Assembly (NCBI GenBank): GCA_001592805.2 | Contig: CP051141.1 | Span: 1,426,001-1,490,000 of the forward strand | DNA from: Peltaster fructicola | Lineage: Eukaryota; Ascomycota; Dothideomycetes | Reading direction: 5' to 3' | DNA: 64,000 bases | In this document: positions 1 through 11,411 of the stretch, piece after piece | How the letters are laid out: every line of letters begins with the position of its first letter | Numbering within the stretch: the stretch's first letter is position 1 | Notes under the pieces: model-generated | The model's input: only the letters and a program-made list of their open reading frames with translations | The model's database searches: none | What the model was told of the DNA's origin: nothing | Translations under genes and position numbers: made by a program

Positions 1-2858
1 ACTGGTAAGGAGGATGTACTGACACATCTAAGTGGTGCGTTTTGACCCTCAAACATGAAAACATGCTTGCTGTGATAGGAGGCAGATCCACAGAAAGGTG
101 TACTTGCTTACTTCTCACCTGTGTCTGTGTGGAGCTCTCCTCATCGAGCTGACTCTTCTTCACCTACCTTCTATGACTCAAGCCGGAAATATGCACGTAA
201 GAGACTAACAGGCGACATTCTGCTCCTACAATAAGTGGTCCATTGGCTGACTAGACTGTGTGCGTGAGGTCCTGCTGATCAGCTGACTGGTGTTGCTCAA
301 CGGCAGAGCATACCGAACCCGATTATCGAAGTGTTTACCATCTCCAAGAAGTGATCCCACACGAGGTCAGGTTGCACGTGTGTCGGGTTACGATACTTGT
401 CCGACCAGTCGTGCGAGCGTGCTTACATTGGTCTGCATCTACTCGCAAACGACAGCATAACCTGCTGAAGACGTCAGTGTCAACGATGAGAGCCTGCCGC
501 TAATGCTTTGTAGTCATGTCTTGTTTAGACAAGCAGAGATATCGATAGACTGAGTAAACAGGTATACCGATCGACTGATCGCATCGCCGAGCATCCGTCC
601 ATAAGATCACGATCTGGAGGAAGCATTCCAAAGCAGGTTTTCGGTCATGAGCTGCATGGTACTGTCTGGTCTTCGGGCACGATCTGCGACTGGAGCTGAC
701 ATCATGCTTCGCCACGACATCTGCTTGAGCTACATGGTGCTGTGCAGCTCACGAATATCGTACTTCACGCATCAATAATTGGATCTTGCTCCGACCAGCG
801 CTCTTTGGGGGGCCAGTCTACGACCGATCATTGAGTCTCAAGGACAATCTGCCTCGGACGAACTGATCGCGCAAGGACTGCTCGTATAGAATCGTCTGTC
901 CACGCCTTTAGATCGTCTGGTGATGAGACCGAGACCAGTTGCTTGGGTCTGACGAAGGATTGATGGTCGGCATAGCTGGGTGCTGATATAGCAACCTGAC
1001 GTCAAGTGACATTCAGAGTGATTCGATAGCCGTTTCGTCTGGTATCTCACGTGCATACGCGCTGGCTCGTGAGGCGCTAGCAGAATGGCTTTGTTTACTC
1101 AACGCGTGCTCCAACTTCCTGCGAAAGACCACAAGCAGGTGGAACCATAGATCCATGCAAGGCATACTGTGCCGCCATGTTGAACTCCCTGCATCTCCTG
1201 CGTCGTCTCCACCTCTCTACGCGCCACAAGCTCTGTGAATTGTCTTTTGGCTTCGTCGAGGCGCTTAGGAGATTGCACAAGAGCGGGAGTAGCTAGCTGA
1301 AAAGGCCAATTTTGGAAGACAAGAGGGTTTTGCACAGACATCTGGCCATCTTCAGCTCTGAGACGACCCTGTGGCACATCGCAAGGCGTCCTACGGCTAG
1401 TCCAGAGTAGCTGGCTCTGTTTACCATTTGCTTTTTTGGCACTGGGCGTACGCGAGCGCTCCGGAATTGCTCGAGCTGGATAGTGTGCCAACATTGCTGT
1501 ATATAATCCTGCAGAAGGTGTAGAGAAACAAGGCGATGAGATGAATGCTCGATCCATGTATGACGTAGAAAGAGAGGTGCAAATCGAGAGATCAGTGTGA
1601 GATCAATCGATCAGAGCGGGCAATCGGCAAGCGCTGCTTGAAGGTTGCGCAAGGACTTTGTCAGGCCAACAGTCCACGCAGCAAGATAAACGCTTTCTCG
1701 CTTGGCAGCGCGTGCTTTTTTGTGCCTGGCCAATCCAGCCTCACTCTGGCTCTGTCTTGGACCAACGACGGATCATGGCGCAAGAACGGCGTTCTGGTTG
1801 CTTAGTGAGACAGAGTGGGTATCTCCAGCATTGACGTGACAATTGGAATGTCGGAGGACCACCAGAGTGTGCAAACGATCACTGCATGGACGACAGGACG
1901 AGGCATAATGTGTGACATCCGCCGGAGGATAGAGCTGCTATCTGAGCCGTCCTGACCAGAGTCCAGAGACCTGTGGTGCCACGTGAGAGTGGTATACCTC
2001 GAGAGGCTTGCGGCTGAGGTTTCGAAAGTGAATTTTCCTAAACGGTGCATCGGCTGATCGCTATAACGGCGGCTCAGCAAGCCCAGGAATGGCAACAGCT
2101 CTCTAGAACACATGCCATTGTTCTCCAGGTTGATGGCTCGCGAAGAGGGACTGACAGGGTGATCGGGGTTGTCTCATGCGGAATCTGCACTGCCAGCAGG
2201 ACGATCCGTGGTGAATCCTTGCAACATCGCGCGTTTCGATGATCGCGAGGTGTGCTGCAGCTATCGACGATTCAGCTGGACAGGAACAGGTTTGGCTGGG
2301 CAATTGATCGACCGTCTAGTTGTCAGTTCTGAGGAACAAAGGGCTGTGAACACACATTGTCATTCGCTGTTGGGCAAGCGCTGGTTCGGAAAGACCGTGA
2401 GCGTAAAAAGGCTGCTCAGACTGACTTGGGTTAAGCGGGGACAGGTCCCGGTCTGCAACCATAGCAACAACCAGACCTTCACCTTGCACGCCTTTAACCC
2501 TCACCATTACCCTCACTTTCTTCCCTTGCTCCACGCTCTTCCTGGTATCCAGCAGCAACAATCGACTTTGTCGACGTCGAGCAAGCTCCTTCCCTGTCGC
2601 CAAACCACCTGGTCAATGGTCAGCCCGACCCATTCATTTGAGCCCCGGACAACCCATCGACTTGCCTGCGTTATGCTTATCGGAGCTATCTGACCGTCGT
2701 TCGTACTTCGTCGATTCGTTAGCATCTATCCAGCATATCAGGAAGCATAGCCTACAGCTGGACAGCGCATTCTAAAGATCGAAGGACATCAAATCGGGGA
2801 TACTCTCATTCACAATTGGAGACTACCAGCATCATACGACAGCAGATCATACTGAAGC
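1..2858. other. Long stretch without a convincing gene
   Basis: No open frame here has recognisable domains or a protein-like composition that I would trust. The longest candidate is a 152-codon minus-strand frame, listed separately. Positions of about 2480-2545 on the plus strand are rich in C and T (runs such as accctcaccattaccctcac), a usual feature just upstream of transcription starts in filamentous fungi, so the last few hundred bases are probably the promoter and leader of the CDC25 gene that starts at 2859. Because this contig shows single-base losses elsewhere, a broken or many-exon gene could be hidden here. Confidence 0.5.
1099..1557 (-). CDS. Hypothetical open reading frame, doubtful
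   Basis: This is a 152-codon frame that opens with ATG at 1557. I recognise no domain. The middle part is fairly protein-like (a charged segment, LDEAKRQFTELVARREVETT, that could form a helix), but the last 25 residues are not. It may be an exon of a larger gene on the minus strand, or chance. Nothing nearby helps: the closest secure gene is CDC25, 1.3 kb away on the other strand. Confidence 0.2.
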   Translation of the reverse strand: MDRAFISSPCFSTPSAGLYTAMLAHYPARAIPERSRTPSAKKANGKQSQLLWTSRRTPCDVPQGRLRAEDGQMSVQNPLVFQNWPFQLATPALVQSPKRLDEAKRQFTELVARREVETTQEMQGVQHGGTVCLAWIYGSTCLWSFAGSWSTR

Positions 2859-4708
2859 ATGGAGTTCTCATCACCATTGGCTGCCATGCGGCCTCAACCA
2901 TGCCCTACGTGGAGGAACGACATGACCATGGGACACAACCTGTTCCCGTCGTTCGGTCCAACCTTCGACTTCAAGACCATGAGCATGCAACAGCACAAGC
3001 CACAGCCACCAATGAAAGACTACTTCAACGCCAGACCAGCTCGCGGCTCATCGCCAACGTCAAGTCTGACTGCTGACCTCGATGCCAACTTTCACATTGA
3101 CAAGAGGTGAGACACAAATGACAAAACCAATGAGAGATGGGCCGCGACTAACACAAACACCACAGTCCTATGCTGGCCACGCCGAGAAGGGCCCTTTTCA
3201 CAGCCAACATATTCAAGGCTACGAACAATGGCGGTAAGCTAACCTGGCACATTCCAGCGGGCTATGTCCGTGATTGCTCAAGTTTGAGTCGCTGACGATC
3301 TGGAAAGTTCCGATGGCTACACCTCCTGCAGAGCGTGAGGTCAATGCCACTCCCAAGTTCGCGTCTTCCTCACCTGCAGTCGATATGATGGACGTATCGC
3401 CATTGCCTCACAAGCCACCCTTCCTACAGGTCACCCTTCCATCACCAACACCCGAAGCAACCCCAGAAGAGTCGATCTTGTCGCCTCAGCTACTCTCTCC
3501 TGATATCGTGGCTGCTCCACAGCCGTTCCCAATTCCAGAGTACGTCTGTCATTGCTGAACAGAGAGGCCCTTAGCTAATCATGTCCGTTCACAGGAGAAA
3601 GCGACCTGTCACACGACCTTCTCTCACTCGTGCTAAGGGTTGGTCGACCAGCAGTATCAACCAGCGTCCTGCCAGCGCAACTACAGAGCTTCCACCCTTT
3701 CGTTTCGGCAATGTCGCTACTCTCACGAGCTCGACGCCGAGCTTGATGAACGGCTTCACAGAATCACCAGTCGAAATGTCACCTCCCAATGCTATCACAG
3801 TATCTTCAGCTCGACGACCTTCCGTTGGTACAGCAAGCCGAGTGGCAGGTTCGCCATGTTCTGGACACATTCGCAAGCCATCAGGTAGTCGACCCTTCAG
3901 TCGTCCTCCACGCAAGCAGATGAGACGATCCCTGAGCATGTTCCAGCACCCTGACGATGTAATGAAAGAAGAGCAGGAATCCTATAATGTACAACCCTCC
4001 TTAATGTCTATGGTAGAAGTCGAGACGGAATACACATTGAAGCTACCACACTTCATTCCTGATGGAGAGCCGGATAGCTTGCCGCGCATCACACAGGATA
4101 CAATGGTCGACATTCTCGAACAAAAGCATGCACACCAGTACAGTAATGTCCTTGTAATTGATTGCCGGTTCGAATACGAGTACAAAGGGGCCACATCGAG
4201 AACGCCGTCAACTTCAACGACAAGCAGCTTCTCGCGGACAAGCTTTTGCCCACCCTCCAGCGCCGGGCACTCTTGTGGTGTTCCACTGCGAATACTCTGT
4301 GCACCGAGCACCCTGACAGCGAAATTCATCCGCAACCATGACCGAAAGGTCAATGCCACCAACTATCCAAACCTCACCTATCCTGAAATGTACATACTGG
4401 ATGGAGGCTACAGCCGATTCTTTGCAGAGTGCCGCTCGAAGTGCCAGCCTCCAGCATACGTCGAGATGAACGATGAGCGTCACGAGCAGGCTTGCGAACG
4501 TGGAATGGCAATGGTCAAGCAGAACCACCGACAAAAGCTGGTCCGACATCAGACCTATGCCTATGGGCAGAACTTCGATGCCATGGACTGCTCACCCACA
4601 CAGAATGGAAGAGCCATGGCGCAACGAAGTCGAAGCACCTTTGACATCGGTCCAGATCTGGCAGCAGGCATCGGCGAGACCTTCCAACGACGAATGGCCT
4701 CATACTGA
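2859..4708 (+). CDS. CDC25: M-phase inducer tyrosine phosphatase Cdc25
   Basis: Dual-specificity phosphatase that activates Cdk1 at mitotic entry. I place four exons: 2859-3106, 3166-3233, 3308-3539 and 3595-4708. The introns have GTGAGA, GTAAGC and GTACGT donors, and intron 2 has a GCTGAC branch site 16 nt before its AG. The corrected protein would be about 554 residues, normal for fungi, with a Ser/Pro-rich regulatory N-terminus and a C-terminal rhodanese-fold domain. Family signatures are IDCRFEYEYKG, the catalytic HCEYSVHRAP loop (Cys codon at 4287-4289), TAKFIRNHDR and YILDGGYSRFFAE. The loop is not in the frame of its flanks. Three apparent single-base losses (at GGGG 4187-4190, GGG 4265-4267 and CCC 4311-4313) move the frame three times and then restore it, so the open frame reads nonsense across the active site. 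Sequencing error is the likeliest cause. The gene is convergent with CUL3. Confidence 0.9.
3107..3165 (+). other. CDC25 intron 1
   Basis: Donor GTGAGA and acceptor CACAG. Removing it joins ...HIDK to SPMLATPRRALF and keeps the frame. Confidence 0.8.
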
Positions 4709-5152
4709 ACGAATCTCTTTTTCTTCTCTATTCACATGCAATTCTGGCGCGAATGTCACAGCGCGGCGTTTACTGGCAGCAATGAGCTCAGGTCGAGCCT
4801 AATTGTCATGGGATTGCGAGCTTGAGCAATACGTCGATCTTGCTACAAGCTATGTGTCAATATGTCATGGTTGAGAAACAACCTCAATGCGAAGGAGACA
4901 GGATAATCAATGGTCTTGCGCCTTGATGAACATCAATCCTCCGATAGCAATTCGGCTTTGCCGGTTATACATCTTATGTCTCTGAAACGAACTCGTCAAA
5001 GTGTGTACGTCTGTTTCATTGTCTTATGACTATCAGCTCATGCAATGCTCGTAACACATCACGCTACATGGTATTATCGCCCCCAAATGCATCATTTCGT
5101 AGCTGTGGTCCAGCATAAGATCAAACTCCTGCCTATCCGCAATCATCACGCC
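4709..5152. other. Shared 3' region of CDC25 and CUL3
   Basis: This is a tail-to-tail gap between two convergent genes. I see no open frame with protein-like content. It should hold both polyadenylation regions, but no single signal stands out. Confidence 0.6.
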
Positions 5153-7697
5153 TCAAGCAAGATATCGGTAGCTCGGAACAGGTGCATCCTCGATACGCTC
5201 GAGATACTCGCGTTCGATGAGACTTTCAATCCTCTTCTTGATCATGTTGACGTCTGGCTTGAAGCGCACAACCAGTTGTGCGATCGTCTCGTTGATCAGA
5301 GCAGTGTGAGAGAGCTCTTTTCGCTGCTTCATGATTCTCACAACAGCAGCTTCGACCGCGAAGCCACGGCTGTCGTTGTTCTTCTTCTCAGTCTCCTTAC
5401 GCTCGCGATCGCCTTCGACTTTGTTGCCGGCAGCGACCACATTGACCTTGATGCGAACGAAAGGAGACTTGAAGTTCTCGTTGAAGGAGAACTTGTCATT
5501 GAGGCTGATCTCTCGACTCATGGGTTCCTTGATCAAGAAGCGTGTCTTCTGGGCTACAGCCAATGACTGTAGGTTCCGGTTGAGGTCGGGCAGAGGAATG
5601 TTTGTCTGTGCCTGGATCTCCTCTGTGGTAAGGAGCCTCCCGGAGGAGATTATTGAACAATAGTAGGATGAGCATGGAATATGTCGAGCAGTTGACATCG
5701 TGTGTACGCGACTTGCCTTCTTTGGAGCCCTTGGGAAAGGTAGCCTTGAGGTCGACATCACCCATATTGCTCATCCAGGTAAGGCGGCGACCAGAATGCT
5801 TCTCAGCATAGAATCGCTCAAAGCCGTGCCGTATCCGCTCGATAGCCTGTGGAAATATGACCTTGGGTCGAGCACCTTCTTCCTCATCAAGCGAAGCACC
5901 TCCTCGGAATGCTTCAAGCGGCCAGGTCATGGAGGTGAGGACGCGAACGTTGAGGTCGACACGACGAGGATCTGCATCACCCAGTCGTGCCACATATTGC
6001 TTGTAGCCAGTCGAGTATTCCTCCGATAGTGTCATATCCTTGAACATCGCCTCAAGCTTGAGAGTGAAGCTGTTACCGAGCTCGATCTTCATGCGACTAA
6101 TCATCTGCTTCTCCACATCGATCGACTGGCTCCTGTTGAGCAGTAATCGCTTGCAGAGATGCTTCTTGTAGTAGTTTTCGAAGTAGTCCTTGTCCTGCAA
6201 GAATCGCAGCAGTACAATGGCCTTCTCCAGAGTTGCGTCTATCTCGGCTTCGGTCTTGTTGCGGATGCCTTTCTTCATGTTCTCGTCAATGAACAATGAA
6301 ATGTATTCGCTGCCTCGTGAGAATGAGTTGATGACATCTCCCATGCTACGGTTGAATGCCACCTGCAACGTCTGATCAGAGCCAAAGGCTTGTGCCCATA
6401 TCTGGTCGGATTGGTCCTTAAGAGTAAGAACATCTTCAACCCACTTGAGAGCTGCCACGGTCTGGTTGTTCGTTGCCTTAGCTGCGGTCGGCTTTTCCTC
6501 TGCTTTGTCGTCAGTCGGCTCCTCAGATGACGCTCCTGGGAGTGCTTGAGATGCTGCGATGGCCGCATTGTTGACATTGGTGCCTTTTTCCGTGATGATC
6601 CTCTGCAATGCTTTCGTCAGCTCTTGCTTCTTCGGATCGACGCGCGCCTCGAGGTCGTAGATGTCGCCTAGCTGTTGCATTTGATCGTTGTCGACCATGT
6701 ATTTGACGCCACTTTCCATGTCGATAAGGTTGCTGATCTTGTGTCGTATCATCTCGTCTTCCACAACTTTCTGTATCTTGGAGGTTGTACTCTCTGACAG
6801 GGTCGAGCGACAGCGGTCGTTCTCCTCCTGTATGCGTCTCTTCACATGGCTGCAATATGCTCCAGCATCCGAGTCCTTCAACAGCCGCTCACTCTCCTCC
6901 CGATAGAAATTCTGGCTCGTATCCAAGAACTCCTGCTCGAAGCGCGTCAAGTAGAGTTTGTCGTCTTCAGCCTCTCGCTCGTTCTCGTACAGACCCTCAA
7001 GCATGTATATGTTGGACTTGATGAGGTACTGATCAATCTTCTCTCCAGCGCGATCCATCTGAATCTGGTCGAGGACGATGCTCGTCAAGATTTCGAGAAG
7101 GGTTGCCATGTTCGACCGCGCCGGCGTCCGTAATATCTGATCTCTGAATATGCTCATTGACTTCGCGAATATGGATGGCTGTCGATGATCGGTACAGTAT
7201 ACACGATCCATGTACATGAGGACGTCAGTCAACATGCCCATACACAGCTGATGATCTTCCCATGCTTGTTTGAGTGCGCGCAAGAACATTTCTCCAGCAA
7301 CTCGCTGCTCCGCCGGCGTCGCCGATGTGCTACTTCCCATACCACTCATGAGCAGAGCTGGCGTGAGAAGCTTCACAATGTCGCTGCGCACCTGTTCGGC
7401 AAGCCATCGCTCTTCAAAGCGTATCACCTGTGTGTACAGTTCCTCGCCCTTCTTCTTAAGAACTATCTTGTACGCATTTCGGTAGAGCTCCTCGAAGGAC
7501 AATGCGGATGCGTTCTTCGTGTGGATCTCCCGAAATGCTCGTTCGAGGACGGCCCAGGTAGACTCGAAGTCCAGGTCGGCATTGTTCAAGCCCTACTGCT
7601 TGTCAGCAAAACTTGCGCCGAGTGCTTGCGCTCGAGACTTGCTCACCCTCTTGGGAGGTCTGATCTTCCCGCGATTTCGGGTGGCCAAGGAGGCCAT
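5153..7697 (-). CDS. CUL3: Cullin-3, scaffold of BTB-type E3 ubiquitin ligases
   Basis: Cullin-3 links BTB substrate adaptors to the RING protein Rbx1. Exon 1 (7697-7647) encodes MASLATRNRGKIRPPKR. A 54-nt intron (7646-7593, donor GTGAGC, branch GCTGAC, acceptor TAG) leads into exon 2, which begins GLNNADLDFESTWAVLERAF. Cullin repeats fill the N-terminal half. The cullin-homology part contains FLQDKDYFENYYKKHLCKRLL, and the C-terminal winged helix carries the neddylation site IVRIMKQRK and ends in YRYLA. The total is about 830 residues, usual for fungal CUL3. The frame breaks once near 5637-5648, between LLLFNNL and GRLLTTEEIQAQTNIP. Two missing bases (or one extra) would account for it, and two C runs there could each have lost a base. 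The gene is divergent from TIM15. Confidence 0.93.
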
Positions 7698-8023
7698 GAA
7701 TGTGGTCCCTCAGCACGAACAGAGCTATTGCAAGTGGTGGGGTCTGATGGCGCCGATATCGTGATGATGATGTTTGGTGTGGATGGTCAGGTGTCGGCGG
7801 ACAAGAGGAAGAGTAAGTGGATTCGGGAACGAGCTGGCGACGTATGCAGTGGAGGACAATGAGAGTGTGTGTAGGTTACTTCGTGCGAGTAGTTAGTTCA
7901 AAGGCATCTTGAAAGACAAGTGCATGCGTGGTTGAGCACAGACCCTCTGCAGGGAAAAACGTCCGCTAGAAGCAAAGTAAACATTCCAGTGGCAGCCTGT
8001 CCTCGTTACATCACGCAAACGAT
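7698..8023. other. Divergent promoter region CUL3 / TIM15
   Basis: A 326-bp gap separates the CUL3 start (minus) from the TIM15 start (plus). No clear TATA box or repeated motif is visible. Confidence 0.5.
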
Positions 8024-8629
8024 ATGCAGCGGTCAAGCATCGTGTTAACTGCGTGTCGCCGGCTGTCTCGACAAGCCGGACCGCTTGCTTCTGACGTACA
8101 GAGAGCCAAATGGATACACCAAATCGGCAACAGCACAAACGTTCGACGTGTGCTACCGACGACACATATCAGAGGACGAGCCTACTACTCAACCACTGAC
8201 GCAGAGACCGTGTCCTATCGACCTTTGACTGATAGAGATGACAACAACGATGCCGACGCCGCAAAGCGAAAGGCAGACGTTGAAGCATACAGAGCAGAGC
8301 AGCCTTCATACCAACTGACTTTCACCTGCGCGAAGTGCATGGAGAGGTCATCGCATAGGATATCGAAGCAGGGTTACCACAGAGGCACGGTGTTAGTTAA
8401 CTGTCCAGGGTGTAAGAACAAGCACTTGATCAGTGATCATCTCAAGGTGAGGAAGTTTGCGCCGCGATAGATGCTGGGCTGACAGCTGTGTCAGATCTTC
8501 TCAGACAGAGGCATCACGCTTGAGGATATCATGAAAGAGAAAGGAGAATTGCTGAAGAAAGGCATACTCGGATCTGATGGAGATGTTGAGTTCTATGAAG
8601 AGTCTGACGACCAGCAATTCCTTTCATGA
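8024..8629 (+). CDS. ZIM17: Mitochondrial Hsp70-escort zinc-finger protein Tim15/Zim17 (DNL type)
   Basis: Matrix chaperone that keeps mitochondrial Hsp70 soluble, and so supports protein import and Fe-S assembly. There are two exons, 8024-8446 and 8495-8629, with a 48-nt intron (GTGAGG donor, GGGCTGACA branch, TCAG acceptor) that joins SDHLK to IFSDRGITLEDIM. The protein is about 185 residues. Residues 1 to about 55 are basic and Ser/Arg-rich, as in a matrix presequence. The DNL zinc finger shows the two cysteine pairs in FTCAKCMERSSHRISKQGYH and VNCPGCKNKHLISDHL, and the GITLEDIM motif follows. Its partner pathway also appears in this window as ISU1. Confidence 0.93.
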
Positions 8630-8717
8630 ACGAACGTGCTCCTGAGCATCTTGCTCAAAAACTCTCCTCACGGCCTGGCGGTACCATTGCAAGACTATCA
8701 CGCGGGACGCTGTTTGG

Positions 8718-9440
8718 TTAAGCGATGTGTACAGCCTGCAAGAAGTCTTGCTTCCTATTTGTGCCTATCTCGGCGACAAGTTCGGCCATGCTCCCGACCT
8801 CAACAACACCTGCGCCGTGCTGAAAACTCCACTCCTCTTCGGTCTCCAAACGGATCTGAAACGCCTGCCAATTCAACGACTTGAGCTCTGCCACATGCTC
8901 CGCCACAGCATGTGCTGGACCTGAATAAACGAGAACACCAGGGTAGCCAGGCTTCGTCACTCCCGAAACACCAGCTATAGGCGGCGACAGGGCCTGCTTG
9001 CGCTTGTTCGTATTGAGAAGATGATGAAGCCAAACGACCACGGTGCTCATAGCTCCTACTTCAGCTTGGACCGCGCAGGGCATAGCATCTGTAGTGCTCT
9101 CGGCATGAACCATTGACGCCATATCTTTGAAAGCATCTAGGAGAAGATCGAGTATTTCGATGCCAACATCACATTGCTTTACTTTAGCCTGCATCTCATT
9201 CCTCAGATCATGCTTCTTGACCGTGGCTGTGAGGATTTCAGGTAGTGCTGACACGAGATAGTCTTCTGGTATTCGAAGAGATAATGAAGCGCTCAGTTCC
9301 TGGTCCGTGAAGACGACTTCTCGCCTGCTTTCGAGCCATCTCATGTTCTCCGGATACATTGCTTCCAGCATGCTAAGCTCAACTTTCAGCCTCTCATCTT
9401 GCTCCGTTGCATCTTGCATGATGGACTTCGTTGGAGTCAT
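8718..9440 (-). CDS. RWD-domain protein, RWDD2-like with C-terminal DUF1115
   Basis: A single-exon gene of 240 residues with ATG at 9440. Residues of about 15-120 form an RWD domain (LKVELSMLEAMYPEN is the classic YP motif, followed by SLSLRIPEDYL). Residues of about 135-235 match the DUF1115/PRP3-C-like domain found in RWDD2 proteins (WLHHLLNTNKRKQAL, then GYPGVLVYSGP). RWD domains mediate protein contacts, and I cannot name a partner. The 3' end lies 88 bp from the end of TIM15, so the two are convergent. Family placement is good; the function is unknown. Confidence 0.82.
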   Translation of the reverse strand: MTPTKSIMQDATEQDERLKVELSMLEAMYPENMRWLESRREVVFTDQELSASLSLRIPEDYLVSALPEILTATVKKHDLRNEMQAKVKQCDVGIEILDLLLDAFKDMASMVHAESTTDAMPCAVQAEVGAMSTVVVWLHHLLNTNKRKQALSPPIAGVSGVTKPGYPGVLVYSGPAHAVAEHVAELKSLNWQAFQIRLETEEEWSFQHGAGVVEVGSMAELVAEIGTNRKQDFLQAVHIA

Positions 9441-9925
9441 CCGAATGTAGCATTCGTTGCGAAAGCCTTAGTCAGGCGTCGCGAAGCTGTACTGTCGTCT
9501 GACGCGCATATGAAAGGCAATGGTGGCGCTTGCTGTTGCAATTCACATTCTCATGAATGCTTCGCGACAATAGCGTCAAGGGAGCTGATCACGGGCAATG
9601 CTAACACTACCAGCGATGACATCTCATCAAGACCCTTGGAGCCATTGCTCTTAGCACGAACGCGTCTCGACGCGCTCCAGGCTACGACGTCATGAAACCA
9701 GGATACCATGACACAACATCAGTGAGTTGATTACACAATGTGAACCACAAGAGGACGTGCCATCAAAGCTTCGATTTCATTTCTGATTTCGCATGTCCAT
9801 TTCACCTTCAATCATCTACATTGCACTCTAATATTTCTTCATCATTGTTCAGCTCTCAACTTGATACTCTTCGACTTAAAGCAGAAGCAGGATACATTCT
9901 CACTACAAGGCAATCACTAGCAAAC
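9441..9925. other. Divergent promoter and leader region
   Basis: This gap lies between the RWDD2-like gene (minus) and the conserved unknown at 9926 (plus). The last 170 bases are rich in C and T, consistent with a leader for the plus-strand gene. I see nothing else. Confidence 0.45.
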
Positions 9926-11411
9926 ATGCCTTCGACTCGTTCTTCAACCCGGGGAGACACTAACTCCAGCCCTGTATCAGTCAAGAGCACTACAGGCAAC
10001 AAACGCAAAGCTGACGGCACTCCTGATGGGAAAGCTACCAAGCGTGGCAAGGCAGGCAAAGGGCAACTGACGCTTGAGGAGACCATCGAGGACAAGCCCG
10101 CCGATGCAGCCCAGGAGCATTCTAACGGCACAGGTGAGACAATGAACGCACTGATACCGAGCATGAGCTTACAAGCAGCAGCTGAGCACAAGCCTACCAA
10201 TGGACACTCTGAGCAGGGCATCGAGACGAAGGATGCGCAATCTAGTCAGCAGAAGTCAGACGAGATACAGGAGGAGAACGCAACACAGAACGGAAAGCCA
10301 GCCGGTGCACCAAATGTGACAGGACAGGAGAAGGCAGATACTGATGTCACCATGACTGACGCTCAGGCCGATGCTGGAGCACCAAATGCTCTCGACAAGG
10401 TCAAGGCACAAGAGGGAGAGGCAGGTGCAACTACCAAGGTGAGTAGTTGTTGCGTTATGCTAAACTTTACTAAAGATCGACCAGGAGGACACTACCAAAG
10501 AAGAGGCAGAGCCTGACCAGACCGCTGCCGGAGATGCAATTGAGGAAGACAAGCAACGAGCAGAGGCCATGCCATCGAACATCCTTGAGAAGGGCATTGT
10601 CTACTTCTTCACCCGTGGCCGTGTTGGTACAGACGACCCCAACAGCGTTCAAGACCTTGCACGAAGCTACTTTGTGCTTAGACCCCTTCCTGCTGGCGCA
10701 AAGCTCACGGAAGGCAGCATTCAGGATGCGAAGGCCAGCCGACTGCTTGCGCTACCTAAGAAGGTCTGGCCTAAGAGTGGCAGAGACAGGTTCATGGTTT
10801 TCGTGGAGAAGGCCAAGACAGATATGGCGAGCCTCAAGGAGGAGTTCTTCCAGGGCTCTGAGTATTCTACGAAGACAACAGGCACTCGACAGACACCTCC
10901 AGTCACTCCTGTAGGCGAAGGAGTCTACGCTATCACCACCACCGGCGGCGGTCAAGGCACTTCACATCTCGCCTATATGCTCACCATTCCAAACACGATT
11001 AGTGAGGTGCAGAAGGATCTCGGTCTCGCTGAGAAGGGCAGCTTCGTTCTCAGCCTGAAGAACCCAGAGGTCAGCGGACCAGCCAATGCACAATTGCCTG
11101 AAAAGCCCGATTGGCCAAAGGAGTACATCGAGGAGTTCTCTGGACGCGGCTGGATGCCAGTCCACCCCAAGCACCTCGACTATGCCAATGCACAAATGCT
11201 GCTGATCGGTGAGGACTTTGAGTCAAGTAACAACCTCGAGGCGAAGCCACAAGACGAGAAGGATGAAAAGAAGGAGACACCAGAGGAGGAGCTCAAGAAA
11301 CTCGAGGAAGAAGATGAACATCGCGTGGAGGCATTGAAGGGAGATGATTCCATCTTCGCTGACCTTGGTCTTTCCAGTAAAGACTACCCCAAGGTCATGA
11401 CGACCTGGTAG
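9926..11411 (+). CDS. Conserved Pezizomycotina protein of unknown function
   Basis: There are two exons. The first is 9926-10438. The intron starts GTGAGT at 10439 and ends either at 10475 or, more likely, at 10484, because a 46-nt intron with a TTACTAA branch fits better than a 37-nt one. Both choices keep the frame. The protein is about 479 residues. The first 200 are low-complexity and charged, with the basic stretch KRKADGTPDGKATKRGKAGK that could be a nuclear signal. The conserved part runs from GIVYFFTRGRVG through ARSYFVLRPLPAG, RFMVFVEKAK and HLAYMLTIP to the acidic coiled tail (EEELKKLEEEDEHRVEAL). Close relatives are, as I recall, often labelled 'BTB domain transcription factor', but I see no BTB fold here. 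Confidence 0.85.

Noticed and set aside
4165-4180. tRNA B-box-like GGTTCGAAT
   Set aside because: It is inside the CDC25 coding exon and has no A box or cloverleaf around it. Other GGTTCGA hits (28439, 33880) fail in the same way.
7185-7862. 225-codon plus-strand open frame
   Set aside because: Antisense to the cullin-3 first exons, no domain.
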